DNA of 64,000 nucleotides, taken from NCBI GenBank assembly GCA_030549775.1, contig CM060174.1, positions 42,298,586 to 42,362,585 on the forward strand, given 5' to 3'. Source of the DNA: Tamarix chinensis (lineage: Eukaryota > Streptophyta > Magnoliopsida > Caryophyllales > Tamaricaceae). Under the pieces are notes generated by a model. It was not told the origin of the DNA and did no database searches. It worked only from the letters and a program-made list of their open reading frames with translations. The position numbers and the translations under genes are program-made. This document shows positions 34,801 through 49,800 of this stretch, piece by piece (within the stretch, counting starts at the first letter, position 1; each line of letters opens with the position of its first letter).

Positions 34801-37800
34801 GTTTCTCATTTTTTTTAATACTGTGATTAGTGTGTTTTAGATGGTGATTATGCTCAGTTCTACCAATCTGATATCAGAGCGAGTTTTGTGATAGAAAGAA
34901 ATGGCACAGAAGGAGGTAAAGGAGAAGCTTAAGTTGCTTCGGGTGAAATGGCAGCAAGACTTGGATGTGGTGAGGGAGAATGTAAAGAGTACCTAGGTTG
35001 GAGAAGCAGATGGGCTTGATGGACAACCTTATGTGCTAGACAGTGAAACATGGGGGGAGATCGTAGCAAGATGGAGTTTCTGATTGGGCAACTTTCAACT
35101 CTAGGATCATCTTCGAATGATTCCAACAAGAAAAAGGCTAAGGGGTATGTGGAGGAGTCTGAATCATCAAGGGAGAGAGTCATTGATGCGGGAGAATGTC
35201 CTACAAATTCTATAAGCCATGGGTTGGCATTTTTAATATTAAAGCCCATTAGCTTGGCATTGGTGGAAGATTTGGACCAAACTAACACATGGGCATAATA
35301 AAGTGACAATTTAATTTTAGATCAAAAAGGGACTTAATGATTATTATTGAATGTTTTAATGATCTCACATGCTAAGCAAATGAGGAGAACGTCCAACCCC
35401 ATGAATAATCATCTATATATTTTGTAATGAGTTAAAAGATTTTGTTAGAAAGATTCTTGTAGTTTCAAGATTTGGTGTGGATTTTTATTTTGGATTTTAG
35501 CTTATCTTTTCATGGAGAATTAGATTTGAAGTGTAGAACCCATCATAAAAGCATGGGCTTGTAGACGTTCATCATTCATACAATACAACCAAGTTAAGTT
35601 AAATTATTCAATCGATTATCTATGTGAGTTCGTTCTTCATTTGTGATTTCTATATGTTCGCAATTCAATTTTCTCTACTCAATATGATTTGAGTGTGTGA
35701 GTTTGTGTTCAAATGATCACATTCATATCCCATACTAGCAATCACCAATTCGTTCATACACACACACAAATTCATCTTCAGCCCAATTAAAACCCTAACC
35801 CTCTTCCATACCAAAGACTCTTGTCACCTTAATTACAGCCAATAATTCACCCTTTTTTTCCCATAATCCACCTTATGATTTGTCATCAACAACCCATCCA
35901 TAACCCCATACAATCGTCCATCAACTAACACAACATTAACCCCAAATTTAATCCCTTTCAACCAAAAACCCTAACCCTAACTTCTTTACCAACGAATTCC
36001 TCCATAATTAATTGTCCTATTAACCTTCCATAATTAACCCAATCATTGGCCATTAATCCATCATTGATATCCCCATAAACCATTCATCAAAACCCTAATC
36101 CAAATCATGTTAACTAAAACCCCAAACCGAAACCCTAACCATCAAGTTCATCAAATGGTTATTCTTGTTTTGATTCAATTTTTGGTTGTCTTGTGTAAAT
36201 TACTTATTTTTTTGTTGTGTGCCTCCAACATCTTTTACTAGTTTCTTTAGCCACATATTAAAAGTATCTAGTTGAAGTTATTAATTAGAGAACTATGAGT
36301 ATCATTAGCCAGAGCTTTATTTAGGAGGAGATTTTATTACATTCCTAGAAGATATTATTGTCATTTTTAAATTAGCTAAAGGGGTTAGGCTTGGAAGGGT
36401 GTATTGCATATAAACAGGATCGTAAGACCTCACTAATAATATAAGTTGGGAATTAATAGAAGTTTAATTCTCTAACCACCCCCGCTTTCTTTATCCCAGT
36501 CACCAACCCTCCTCCCTATCTCCCCTTGTTGCTTCCTGCCTACACCACCCACAACCGCCACTCTTTCAACATTCCACCACCACCTAGCCCCCAATCTGCA
36601 TAGCAATCATCCTAAACTATTGGATACAAAGAAAAAGAAGCAGTCTAACATGAATTAAATACTCATGATTAATTAGACAAACTAGCGACCCTAGCTTGGC
36701 TAGAGCCAAAATTGAAAAACCTAACAATTCTATTGTGCCACTAATCTAGATTATCAAGATTAGGGCATTTGGACACACCCAGGATGACAAGAAAAAGTTG
36801 CCATTCAATATAAAGGACAAGCAGCCAACAATAGCAATCATTGTTGGCAACCACACCCAGCCAGTTAGCAACCACCCCCGATCACTTACCCATGCACCCT
36901 CAACCTTTTCTAGCTATATCGGCCACACCATAACACCAGTTGCCGCTCCCCATATCCCTATGAATCCATTTGCACCCTTGACACAGAGCACCAGCAACAA
37001 CAAGGGCTCTTGCCAATTCACCAACCCTCAACCAATGGTTTTCAACCCCCTTTCGCCCTCTTCTACCACTTCACCTCCAATTGCATAAAACCCTAGCCCT
37101 AAAACCTGAAATCCACAAAATTCTAAACCTACTATACCCACCACCAACCCAAATGCTCGCCAACCCTCTAGCCACCCTCCTTGATCCTTAGTGAGCCATT
37201 ACCTAAGCCATCAAAGCTTCAAACCACCTACCATTTGCCCCTGTTGACACTCCATCTATTGATACAAGGCTAGGTATTGGGTTGGACAACCATGAGAGGT
37301 TCTTTTCTCTGATCAAGTCCCCAAGCTCAACTAAGTTCATTGTCGAAAATTGCTATTCTAGTCCAAGGCCCGTACTTCTAGCTAGGTCAATATTGCTCCA
37401 GAAGGCCATATCGGCAGTCGTCGTGGATAGCGAACTAGATAGCCAAGTCATTAGTTAAGGATGTAAAGCTAGTAGGTATTGAGGCTCTCCCAATGATAAA
37501 CATTAGCCTTCTAAGTCATCATTAGTAGTCTAATACACATGACACCATGCCTCCTCCAGAGTTGGATGTTAGCCTTTTGGAGCTTAGCAAATCTTACTCC
37601 AGCTCAAATACTAATACAAACACCAATTTAGAGGATGATACAACATCCTTAAGAGAGTGAGTGAGAGCTTGAGAATCATCCTCTTGCTCCAGTTCATCGG
37701 ATTTTGAATGGATTTCAGTTATCTCAATGTAAGCTTTAGTCACAAGCTAAACTGACCCAATCTATGTACGTAATATTTCCATTAGTTAAATTAACTAGTA

Positions 37801-40800
37801 GGTCCCTACTACTTTTGAATCACAGGTGAAGCACACAATCTCCTCATAAGCTCCTTCCATTTGAGATGATCATTGGAGTTTAGGCTACCATCAAGGTTTA
37901 ATGGTTCCACCATGACATCCCTTAGATCATCCATTTTCATTCGTCCCACCCACCCAAACACACATCAACTTCTAACCACCATCCACCTCCATTCAATCCC
38001 ATTTTTATCTACCACCACTCATAACTATAGAAATTCAGGAAAAAAAAATGGAGACAAAAATCTTAATTGATAAAAAGTTGAAGTCTCTAAGAAGGGACAT
38101 GAAGAGAATCCATCACCTTCTTGAAGATAATGGGAGTTCCAAGACCACAAAGAAAAAAATATGATCTAAGGAATGATAAAATTGAACCATTAAACCTTGG
38201 TGGTAGCCTAAACTTCGATGATCATCATAAATGGAAGAGAGACTCATGTTCAAAGTTTAATCCATGCCATGTGAAGCCTCCACTCAAACAAGGTCAAGGA
38301 TACCATGAAGAAGAAAAGGCTACAAGGTTCGGTCCCACAGAACCAAGTAAGCCTATGGAGGTTTCTTTTACCTCTCAAATGTAATTCTTACAAAGTCACT
38401 TTGTGAAAAAGAGGAGCGCAAGGAGATTGGTATTATCGTCCAATGATAAGCCATGAAGATTCAAGAGCAAGTCAAAGAAAATTGAAGTTCAAAGAGAAGT
38501 CTTCTCCACCGAATGCATTTTTTGAGAGGGGGCGTCTATTTAGTCATTGATGGAGGGTGTTTTCTTGAATTTTGCTTTACTCTTTTAAGAACTTAAGCTT
38601 CCCATTGAGATACACATTAAAACTTTTACTTCTTCCTCTATAACAAGCTATAGTTTTGATCAAGTATTTTATAGCAAGTTTCTCATGGATGCACATCTTG
38701 TTAACCTTAAGAAGCTAAGGAAAAATAGTGAGTATGTGAGGTTTGAGGATTGAGCTAAATCATGTCCTTGAGGTCCCAACCCTTTGATGAAAAGATTGAC
38801 AATATGAGTTGTTTTTCATGGCTATCCTATGTTAGGTGGATGTTTCTTCCTGTGTTCTTCATAACTCACTATGGTAGTGACTTGAATTTGATGAATCTTT
38901 TTCCATATTCATGAGTTTTCCTTTAGAGATCCTCATTATTGCAAGCATATTAACAATAGTTACGTCACATACATATCATTACAAGTATGTTCTAATATTT
39001 TATACTTGTATTATTTGATAAAATGGATCATAATGTTGGCTTTACAAGCATTCATAATACCTTACTTTGATGTTCTCAAGTTGAATAGATGACAAAAAGA
39101 TATCACTTTAGTTGGTAATCCCGAATAATGTACTATAGAAAGATATATGGAAGTGTATCTAATGAAAACCACCAGTCATAATGAGAACTGAGAACCACTA
39201 GTTTCATAAAATTATTACAGTAGTTTCATAAAACTATTACACTAGTTTTATAAACTAAAACAAGTACTTTCTTTAGTAACATTAAGTAGTTTAATAAGCT
39301 AAGAGACAACGTTTCATTAAGAGTTTAGAATATCTTCATAAGCTATAATGACTAGTTTCATAAGATCATTAGAAGGTAGTTCCATTAAAAATACGTTGAA
39401 ACAAGTTATTTCATTAACCAAACCGATAGTTTCATAAGCTAACATTCATTATTTGATGCGAGATATTACATTGTTAAGTTGTATGATTTATGCAAGGGTT
39501 GCTTAGATTTTTATGTTGAAGCTTAGATTTTTATGTTTTGTATGTGGTGTTAACATTCAAGGCTTGGCAGGAAAGGGACTGAAAACAACTTTTGGTTTAT
39601 CATCTTGCATACAATGATAGAATATAGCTCGTATCCACTCATTCCATATTGCCTTGGCAATCATATCTTAACTTTGTGTGTGTTTGGAATTGTAGAAACT
39701 TTTGAATATTAGAGCTAGTTTGAATTAATTTAGTTGTATAGATTTCGTTTTGTTAGTATAGCTACCAACATGAGGTAAGCCTACAATGTTATTGATCATC
39801 CTGCTCTAAACTCCCTACTTTTGATAGTAGTGCTACCACCATATGGTGAGCCAACTTCTTTTTGATCTTCTAGGAAGATAGAAGTGTCAATTGTATAGTA
39901 TTTTAATAGTAAAGCTAACAACTTATGGTAAACTAGGCTTTATTATTAGTATTATGGATGTGTACCCTTTTAGGCTTTTTAAAAGCTTATACAGTGCCCT
40001 TTGAGGCATGTATATTTGTGTTTTGAGTTACAAATGTTGGACATATTTGCAGTATTATTAATTTATAGTGCCTTTTAAAGCTTGCATATTTTTTTGCCTT
40101 AGGTTACAGGTGTTGGAAGTATTTATACAGTATCTTTTGTGGCTTACATGTTTGTGTTTTTGAGTTATAGATATTGAGTTGTACCTTTTGAAGCTTGTTC
40201 AGTACTTATATAGTGTATTCTGAGGCTTGTATGTTTACATCTTGAGCTAAAGGTGTTGGATATATTTGCATTATCATTATGTTATGGTACTAGATGGAAG
40301 CAAACTAATATTTAGATGGGATAGTAGAATTTCCCCTTTTTTCTTTACTTTTATTCCTATACTTTAGTATTGGTATCAATGAATATTGTATATACATAAA
40401 AAGTGATATACATTTTAAGAAAGTATATTGTTTCTAGATTTTTATGTAAGTACTAAGTTGGATTAATTACACATCTATATTATTTCATATTTTATAAAGA
40501 TTTGATAAAATAAAAATTTAAATAAATAAATATTGTTTTAGTTATGGATTAATGCCCATTTTCAAGCAGATATTGGGATGAATCTTTTAGATTAATAGTT
40601 TTCGATTTATATCGGATTTTGGATAAACAACGGATCGGGTTGGATCATTTTAGATTTATAGTTTTTTGGTTTATATTGGGTTTCGAGTAAGTAGCAAGTT
40701 AGACCAGCTCTAATTTGGGCTTACAATTTATCGGGTTATAATAGATAAGTATTGGATCAAGTCGAATAAGTTTTGGACTCTTAATTATTCGAGCAATATC

Positions 40801-43800
40801 AAATCGAATTTTGGACAGATCGGGTTGGTATTAATCGATTTTATTTTTTTTTAGTCTAGTCAACTTTTGCCAACTCTATGTTCAGTGTACCTTAATCATC
40901 CTTCTCATTAGCACACCTCCCCCAAGAAAGACAAGTAGATTGAGGTCGTGAAATGTGTAGTAGGGACGTACTTACAATATTTCATCGCCGCCTCATTGAT
41001 TGGATCCAATAGGTAACCTAGGAAAAATTTGCTATAATGCTTCCTATCACTCTTTCCTTATCCCTCGGGTTCTGCTAAGGTAGAAGTCATGGACCAAGGT
41101 GGATCAAGATGCTCTACCCCTTGACACTCGCAAGAAGTTGTTGCTTGCTTGAAATCAAATGAAACAATTTGTGGATAGGACTCAATGGAAGGTAGAATTT
41201 CAGCAAGGAGATATAGTGTGGGTGCACTTGCAACCTTATCGACAATTCTCAGTAGCGTGATGCATTAAACAAAAACTATCCCAAAATTCTACAGACCCTT
41301 AGATCAAATAGCCCAAGTTAGCTATCAATTAGCTCTCTCTATCCAGTATTCCATGTGTGTCGCTTCAAGAAGTTTGGTGGCACAACCTCTATCTTCTCTA
41401 CTACCATTACCCCTTGTAATGGATGGTAGTGTTGCACCATAACAAACTAAAATCCTACACACTAGCTTCAACTTTGGTACATGGGAGGTTTAAGTGGAAT
41501 ATTTTGGCCTTCTTGATGAGGATACTTCATAGGGGAACCTATAAAAGTTTCAATGCCTCTGCCTTCAAGCTTAAGGACAAGCTTGATTTTGAGGCGGGGA
41601 CTAATGGTAAGGATGCTTTTGTGGGTCAGGCTTATAATCATGTTAGACTTGGACCTACACATCAGTTCTACTTAATCCTTAGCAAAAACTTAGTTTATTA
41701 AGAGCTTATGTACAAGGGATACTATGTCTTAATAAATGGCCTATTAAACATAGGCCTACTCGAAACCCTAGCTTGCTCTCCATGTTGTAATAAGATATAA
41801 GAGGCCTTAGCCTCAAAAGTAAACATGTTGGAGAATTAGCAAATTGTTATTCCTTCCCTCTTCTCTCCTCTATCACTACCTTGCAACACATGAACCTTGG
41901 GCTTCAACTTTGACAGTACAAGAAGATGATGGCTAGTCCTCCCCTCATTTAGTTCTCTAACCTAAGTAAAGCTTAAAATCCATCCTTTCCCCTTCTACCA
42001 ACCTTACCTTTTCTTTACATTGCCCAATAACTATATCCGTAACAAGGGACTTTAAGAGAAGACAACACTATGGAATCTTACTCTTAAAATCTGACACAAT
42101 ATTAAAATTAAGGTTTTTTTTTTTTTTACTTGTGCTCATTGTGACCTTTCCAATATGGTCAAGGATAGACATTCTATTCTTTGATTAAATAAATACAAGA
42201 TGAGATCAAGGAGTTCATAACTTTTGTTTGAAGTAGAGCTAAGTAGAAGGGCCTTGATGTGGTTAGTGTTCGTAACACCGACAATAGTAAACAATTTTTG
42301 TGTAATTATATTTTGTATATTTAGACACAAATTTATATTAATCATGTTGAAATGAAAGCCATATGTAGCACATGTTGCTACAACTTATTGTGTTTGCTGG
42401 TCTAAGGGTTTGTTCTACTCGGCTAATTTTTTTTCTAGACTTATTAGATAAGCAAAATATTAATAATAACAATAACAATAATAATGATAACAATAATATA
42501 AAACTAATGATAACAATAATCATAGTTGATACAGATATATACCCAATCATGTGTCTACTAAGTACCTCGAACTCCTACTATCAACCCCTACCCATCGGCC
42601 CCAACCCAACAACATACTTCCTTAGCTAGCTATCAAGAACAAGGATATTCATTAAGGACCACCTAGCACATGACTACCGCTCCCCCATCCCCCTTTTGTA
42701 CTCCACTCCTTCAGGGTCTCATTTGCCATTTGAGGCATCCAAAAAAGTCTAATAACACACCCCACCTATACACTCCCATCTCTCTATTTTCTCTCTCTAG
42801 AACGCTCTATCCTCAAACCCTCCTCAATTCACATTTCCCCTCCAAAAATAGTAATGATAACCATAGTAGTTATACTAATGAAGAAAATATTAATTGTGAC
42901 ACTAATAATAGTAATTCACTACATATTTTAACATTATAATAAGCTAATGAAAATAGGCCCTAAGAAGAAGACTAGCATCGAGCAAAAGATATTTTAAAAG
43001 GCTTGTAATCAATCACACAAGCTAAAGTCTTCTACCAAATTTAGCAAACCCATGACTGAGTGCTTTCATTGTAACCAAAATGGCTATTATCAAAGACAAT
43101 TATAGAATTTGTTGTCAATTGATCTCAATATCGGGCCACAGAATTGGTTTTCATCCAAGCCATCAAAGGCCTAAGTCCACTAAATATACCTCTTTCTCTA
43201 GGCTTTGCAAGCTCATGAAAACTGGGAACTTTAGTTAGTATTCGGATTTACTAATTTACAAGGAATTATTATTATATTTTTATTTTTTATTTTACTTGTT
43301 AGGATTCGAATTTGTATTTAATTATTTAAGTTTTATCATGCTAGGGCATTTACCAATAAATAAAACCTCCCATAATTTCCATGTGTGTTTAGATTAATGA
43401 ATTAAGAGCTAGTTCATAAAATTATTGATTTGCATGATGGAAGTTACCCTACATCAAAAATTATTCTCAAGCACAATCTAAAGGGAACCTTGTGAAATCA
43501 ATATGATGTTTCCGCCTTGGAAACGATTTTCATCACTGTAAATAGTAGCACTCTTGTAAGCGCACCAGCACTCGTTTGGTATAAGGTAAGTATAGGTATA
43601 AGTAACACTTCCAAAAAGTCCTAAGACTGATTATGTTTGATTTGAAGTAGGAGAAAAAAAAATAACTTCTACTTTCCTTTGATTGTTAAACTAGATATTT
43701 ACTAAGGAAATTACTTTCCTAGGTATTCCATGATAAGTAAAGGGCATAAATGATATGCTTGGTTGCAGTTTGTGGCCTGACACTTTAACTAATCCAACTA

Positions 43801-46800
43801 TATTTTATAGTTAATTTTTCTTAACCAAACCAAACTAAATCAAGATTGATCTTATTTGATTTAAAAATAATAATATGATATCATTATTATCTTAATATTA
43901 TTATTGGTCATAATTAATATCTTTTTATTACTATTATCACTATTGTTATTATTAGTATAATTATTACGATGAATTTTATATTATTTTTATTATCATCAAA
44001 ATTTAGCTTAAGTGATTTGAATTTAATGAACTCGTCTAAAAATAAAGTGAGGAGAACAAACCCTTAACCATATTACACAAAATATAAGAAATTAGCAAAG
44101 CAATCTCATTTTTCACAAAAACAAAGATATTATTATCCAATACATAGAACAAAGTTTGTAGCAATAACCAATTTTGATTTACTTGGAAATATAAAAGTAA
44201 TAAGGCACCAAGTTGGCATCTATAAATTTCTAGGACCTCTACTCCCTTGTCAAAGCACTATGCCTCCCATATATATACCAAGTATAGTATCGAACCAAAT
44301 AATATTAACTTAAGAAATTGTTATATTTCCTAGAAAGTAGACCCTAACACCAAACAAAAAGATCAACTATTTAAGAAAGCATTGTCCAACAAATGACTTT
44401 CTAGAAAGTATAACTTAAGAGGTAGTCACTTTCTAAATACCAAAAGAGCTCAAGGTTGTTACAAATGGTTGATATGGCTTTAAAAGTTGTCAATAATTTT
44501 TTTAAGTCATTAATGGTTTTCTAAACATCACAAAATATGAATCAAGGCCTTTGAGCCATTTGGGTAAACTAGACACAAATAGCATACTCGTTATGTTCAT
44601 TTATCACCATGTCAATTTGGATTTTAGTAGAGTGGATGTTTAGTAAAGAATTACTAAAAATATTGTCTTTTGATTCCATATAGCCATTTTTATTTCTTAC
44701 AGTTAGTTGGAACCTCCATAACAATTGCATCACATATTGAAAAGCACAGGCACCTCTAGTCTCCAATCAGATCCTTCCCAATCAACTAAATTAGGAAGAA
44801 TGAATGTGATGTAGAAACATTATAAGATTTTAAAGATTGAATTATGAATCACGATAGACGAAAGCAAGGGATATCATTAGAAAGCTTATTAAATCAGAAG
44901 TCCAACACATCTTTCGGATCTCAAATTTGAGTTTTCTACACAAAGTTATAACCGTTTTACCATATGTGCATCAACATGATTTTTTTACACGCGAATGGAT
45001 AAAGTGTCGTAATTAGCATTATGGGCACCATTATCTTTTCATATTTATTAGATAGGTTGTTATTCACTTATTTGATAATTATGTTAGGATGTTAGTTAAT
45101 TTATTTCCTGGATAATTAAGAAATTAGATAAGGTTTATCTTTTATCTTATGATGTATTTTATCTTTTTAAGATTTTATTAGGATTTAATTATTGTTATCA
45201 TAGGATTAAGTGGATTACTATTCACGTGAATGGTGATTTCATTAGTGTTTATATTATTTAGATTTAGTTTATTTTATCATTGCATAGGTTACATGATGAG
45301 GTGAATATTATACTATAAATATCCCATATAAACTCAATTATTTAAGGAGGATAGTTGAATTCAGTTATTAAATTGAGTTTTCTCTCGTTGAAATCCTGTG
45401 TGAGTTTCTTTGTTCTATGTTTACATTATCTGTGTAAGTTGTAAACTAGATCTCTCTCTAAATTATATTATCTATATGAGTGATAATTTAAAAATCCTCT
45501 ATACCTTTCCTCTATGGATTTGTATAGAGTTATCTACTGAAGTTTACTTTGTGTTTCTTCATTAGAGATCCTTTGAGAGTTATCTATGTAAGGCATTCAA
45601 AACTAGTTTGAATAATTACTTTGTGTGATCCTTTATCCATATCCTCAGTTTAGAATTAATCATTCATTTATCATTATAAAATTACATAAGATAGGGTATT
45701 TTAGAAAACCACTCATTTCATTACGCATCAAAATGGTTTCTTAGGTACCATGAATTGTTGAAACTGCTGAGTGTCAAAGCATCTCTAGCATATTAATAAA
45801 GAAGGCAACAAACTACAAAGAACATACATAACATGTCAAAAAATTGTCTACATGAAGAGAGAAAAAAGGGAACTGTTAGTCACCTTGAGATGCAACCTCT
45901 TCAAGAATTGTTCAGTGCAATCAGGACCCCATAATAGTCCAATGCCCCTCTCTTTATTGGGAGAAAGCCCTGGTTTCATTGAAGGATCGGACCACAATAC
46001 ATCTCCAGGAATCAGGTTTAAACCTTCCCATGGGGGATCAAGTACTGATCTCCTTGCTTTAGATAACTCCTCCAAGGAGCCAATTGCCAAAGAGTTACCA
46101 TCAGAAGTTTTACTAATCTTACGGTTTTTTTTCTTCCCTTTGTATTTTTTTGATTGGGTAGAAGTTATGCTTCGAAAAAGCCCCCCATGAGCAGTATATA
46201 CACGGCCAGCAATAATAGACGTCAATGGGAGCCCTTCAAAGCACCCCAAACACTTCCGGTATACATGCTTTCCTTGATCACCATATTTGGTCATAACTTC
46301 TTCCTCAAAACCATATACTGAGGTGCAATACTTGGATTCATGATTTCCACGAAGAAGATACACTCTATGTGGCAAAAATATCTGAAGAACAAAATTAAAA
46401 TTATCAAATAAACAGCCATAGTAGAATAAGTACATAAGAGGCTAGATTAAAAAAGGATGATTTCTAAGAAGACACAACTATGATGACCCAAAAAATAAAT
46501 AATAAATACATATATAAATCAGGCAAAATACTTCAAACCAATCAATAAACATCTACTGTTAACAATGTTTGCCCACCTCTTATAATTCAGACAGTGATTG
46601 ACCCAGCACTGGCAGAACCATAACTTATGCATATCCAAGGCCGAGCATGCAGTTTGTAGTTCTTATTATTTATATAGGACTTTCCAAGCATATTTTTATC
46701 AACTAATAATAGTAATAAGTTCAACCTCGCAGAGCATAAGAGTTCATGATAGCTAAAAAGCGAAGGATAACAAAAATATGAGATCATAACCAATAAATCT

Positions 46801-49800
46801 TTATTCATTCCCTGATCTTTTATTGTTACAAAAATAGTAATATACTATCAGGTAAATGGTAAATATATTAAATTGAAAACTGTTACATATACACCGGGCA
46901 GATCCAGATCAAAAATAGCTTACCACATAATTGGTAGCTTAATACAAGGGCTGGATGCAACAAGAGTAAATTACCACACTAACACCTATTACACAAAAGC
47001 AGCCACCTACTAGTAGTTTCAAAAATGAGGGACCTATACACATGAATCTCAATCTGCACTGCAAGTCCCAAAATATCAAGATCCCTTAGACTCAAAGACA
47101 GCTGCGTTTCGGGTGCGACTCCTACAGGTCCGGGCAGTGAACGGGCAATCCTTTCTCTGTCTTCTCAAAACTCGTGCAGCACTAGCAAGCGTGGAACATC
47201 TTCTTGTAATACCCAACCAAGACCGGATAGTCAGCCAAATATGACCAACCTGAGGGCAGCTAAAAAATAGGTGCTCATGGGTTTTAGCTCTCGAATGGCA
47301 AAAGGGACAAACCAAAGGAAGATGAAGATAGGAGAGGCGGTCCTTAGTTTTCAGATTCTGCAGCAAAGCAAGCCAAAGAAAGAATGAATAGCTCTTGATC
47401 CAACATCCCTTCCAGATGACATGAAAATCCCTCTAAGGTTTGGACTTCGATTACAGGAAATCATAAGCTTTTTTAGTGGAAGACTGACCCCCAGAAGACC
47501 AAGAAGAAAGGAGAACTGAGGCCTCTTCATGTGTCCCAGCATGCTATAGAAGAGATCGGTACACCAACCAAAGTTTCTTCATAAAAGGAGACGAATCATG
47601 GGAGGGTCTAAAAGAACCCCAAGGCCAGCCCTTAAGATAATTGGTATGAATCTGTTTAGTCCATAAGGTTTCCTTTTCTTCTTGAATGAACCATATATAT
47701 TACAAAGGAAGGCATCATTCCAAACATGTAGATCCTTCAAACCAACACCCCCTTCTTTCTTAGGGAGACATAAGGTCCTCCAAGCCACAAGGGGTTGTTT
47801 ACCTTGCTAAAGGAAGCTTCGACAGACGGAAATTACCTGGTTCAACACCACCTTTGGCGACAGAAAAATACCCAACAAGAAACTCATAATCCCCTGAATA
47901 ACCAAATTGAGTAACTCCAATCTCCTAGCAAACGACATAAGGTGGGTCTTCCAAAGCTTCAGATACTTACATACATCATTAATCAAGACTTCATAATCCA
48001 TTGCCCTCAACTTACTCGGGTTAAGTGGAACACTTAAGTAGCAAAACGGAAAGGAACTCCGGGTCATGCTAGCAAACCCAAGAATTTGAGCTCTAGTGCC
48101 CTCATCAACCCCTTCCAAAAAGATTTAGGATTTTAGAGGGTTAGCAACAAGCCTAGAAACCGAGGAAAACTCATTGAGAACCTGCAACAACACCTGCACA
48201 AAGGACAAGTCACCCCTACCAAATAGAACCAAATCATCCGCAAAAGCTAGATGAGAAATTCCCAACTGTTTGCATCTGGGGTGGCAAGAGAAAACTCTTT
48301 GAGTAGTACGTTGCTTGAGAAGGCGGGAAAAATACTCCATACACAGCACAAACAAATAAGGGGAAACAAGGTCTCCTTGTCTCAAGCCTCGGGCACCCCG
48401 AAATAGACCCATCAACTATCCATCAATCTTCAAGGAAAAGGAAGCCACAGTCACACAGTCCATCAAGAGATCCACAAATTGCACAAGGAGCCAAAGGCTG
48501 AGGAGGACAGGTCTCAAAAAGGACCATGACGAAGAATCATAAGCTTTGTTTATGTCCACCTTAATCAGGCACTTGGGAGACGTTCGCTTACGAGAATACT
48601 CCTTCAATAACTCCTGAACCAACACGATATCTTCGATCATGAGTTGCCCATTCACAAAAGCTCCCTATTATTTACTAATAAGATTATCCAAAACTCTATA
48701 GATTCGAGTAGCTAACAACTTGGAATAGTGCAACAAGCAATAGGCCGGAAATCATTTACCTTCGAAGGCTTGGAACATTTAGGAATCATGGCAAGAGCAG
48801 TGTGGTTGATGTGCTTGAGTAATTTCCTTGTCTGAAAAAACTCCAAGATAGCTTCACAAAAATCTTGCCCCACCACCTCCCAAGCACTCTTAAAGAACTT
48901 TGCAGATAAGCCATCTGGCCTAGGGGCCTTACAATCTCCAAGTGAAAAAATAGTCTGCTTGATCACCTCCTTAGTAACAGGCTGAAGGAGGCATTGTTGT
49001 AGCTCCAAAGACAAGATCGGACCCGACATGAGAACCGTATCATTAAGAGCGGAACAAGTAGGATTAGATCCAAGCAATTCTTTAAACACACCCAAGAATC
49101 ATGTCATAGAAGAATCTTGAGTTGGAATCAACTTGGAATAGAAATTTTCGCTTTTTTTTTTTTTGCACCACAAAACTTAAAGCCGCTTTATTTAAAAATA
49201 GGGCCTTAGTTCGAAGATCATCCAGAGTTGGAGTAGCAATCCGAACCCCTCTAATTAAAATAGCCTGCTACATCTCCATGCTTAGCCTCTACTTCCTCAA
49301 TTCGAGCAATAATATGGCCAAAATGCTGCCTATTCAACTACTTTTAACACAGGTTTCAACCCACACAACTTTTTGCAAAGAGCAAACTGGCTAGTACCAC
49401 ACACGCCAAACCGCCAAGCTGAACTCACTACCGAAGAGAAGTCTTGGTGTTCACACCACATGTTAAAGAAGTGGAACGGGCACTTAGCCCTCTTGGGTTG
49501 ACCAACGGAGATTAAGCATGGGCAATGGTCCGAGAGCAATCTTGGAGGAAGAAAATTAACAGAAACCCGAACATCGGCAGCAAATCCCATTGAATTCATG
49601 AAAACACGATCCAGTTTGCACTTAACCCGTTTAGCGAAAAATGAGAAAAAGCACCCTTCAAAAGGCAAATCCGAGAGTTGCGCCATTAAACAACATTCCT
49701 TAAAATCCACCATCTCATAGTCAGACACAAGGCGATGACCATCTCTAACCACATAATTTAGGGGACAGTTTAAATCCCCACCCACAATCTAAGGCACCAC

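Larger units (their letters stand above)
32269..45883 (-). other. PP7 intron 2 (about 13.6 kb)
   Basis: Begins GTGACT after exon 2 and ends GATTCTCAG before exon 3. It contains gypsy remnants (34,869-35,200 and 41,040-41,640), tandem arrays (39,196-40,285), a ~430-bp repeat (40,436-40,870) and an LTR-like block (about 44,800-45,730). The stretches 32,269-34,740, 35,310-39,190 and 41,950-44,800 hold AT-rich sequence, short microsatellites and chance open frames only. The C-rich stretch 36,470-37,200 has no recognisable product. Confidence 0.88.

Noticed and set aside
36798..37088. 96-codon Pro/Ser/Thr-rich frame in intron 2
   Set aside because: C-rich composition, no domain, no start context and stops in all frames shortly after; it lies inside an intron of the opposite strand.
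44569..44766. 65-codon minus-strand frame near exon 2
   Set aside because: No family recognised and no link to neighbouring element pieces; too short to support.
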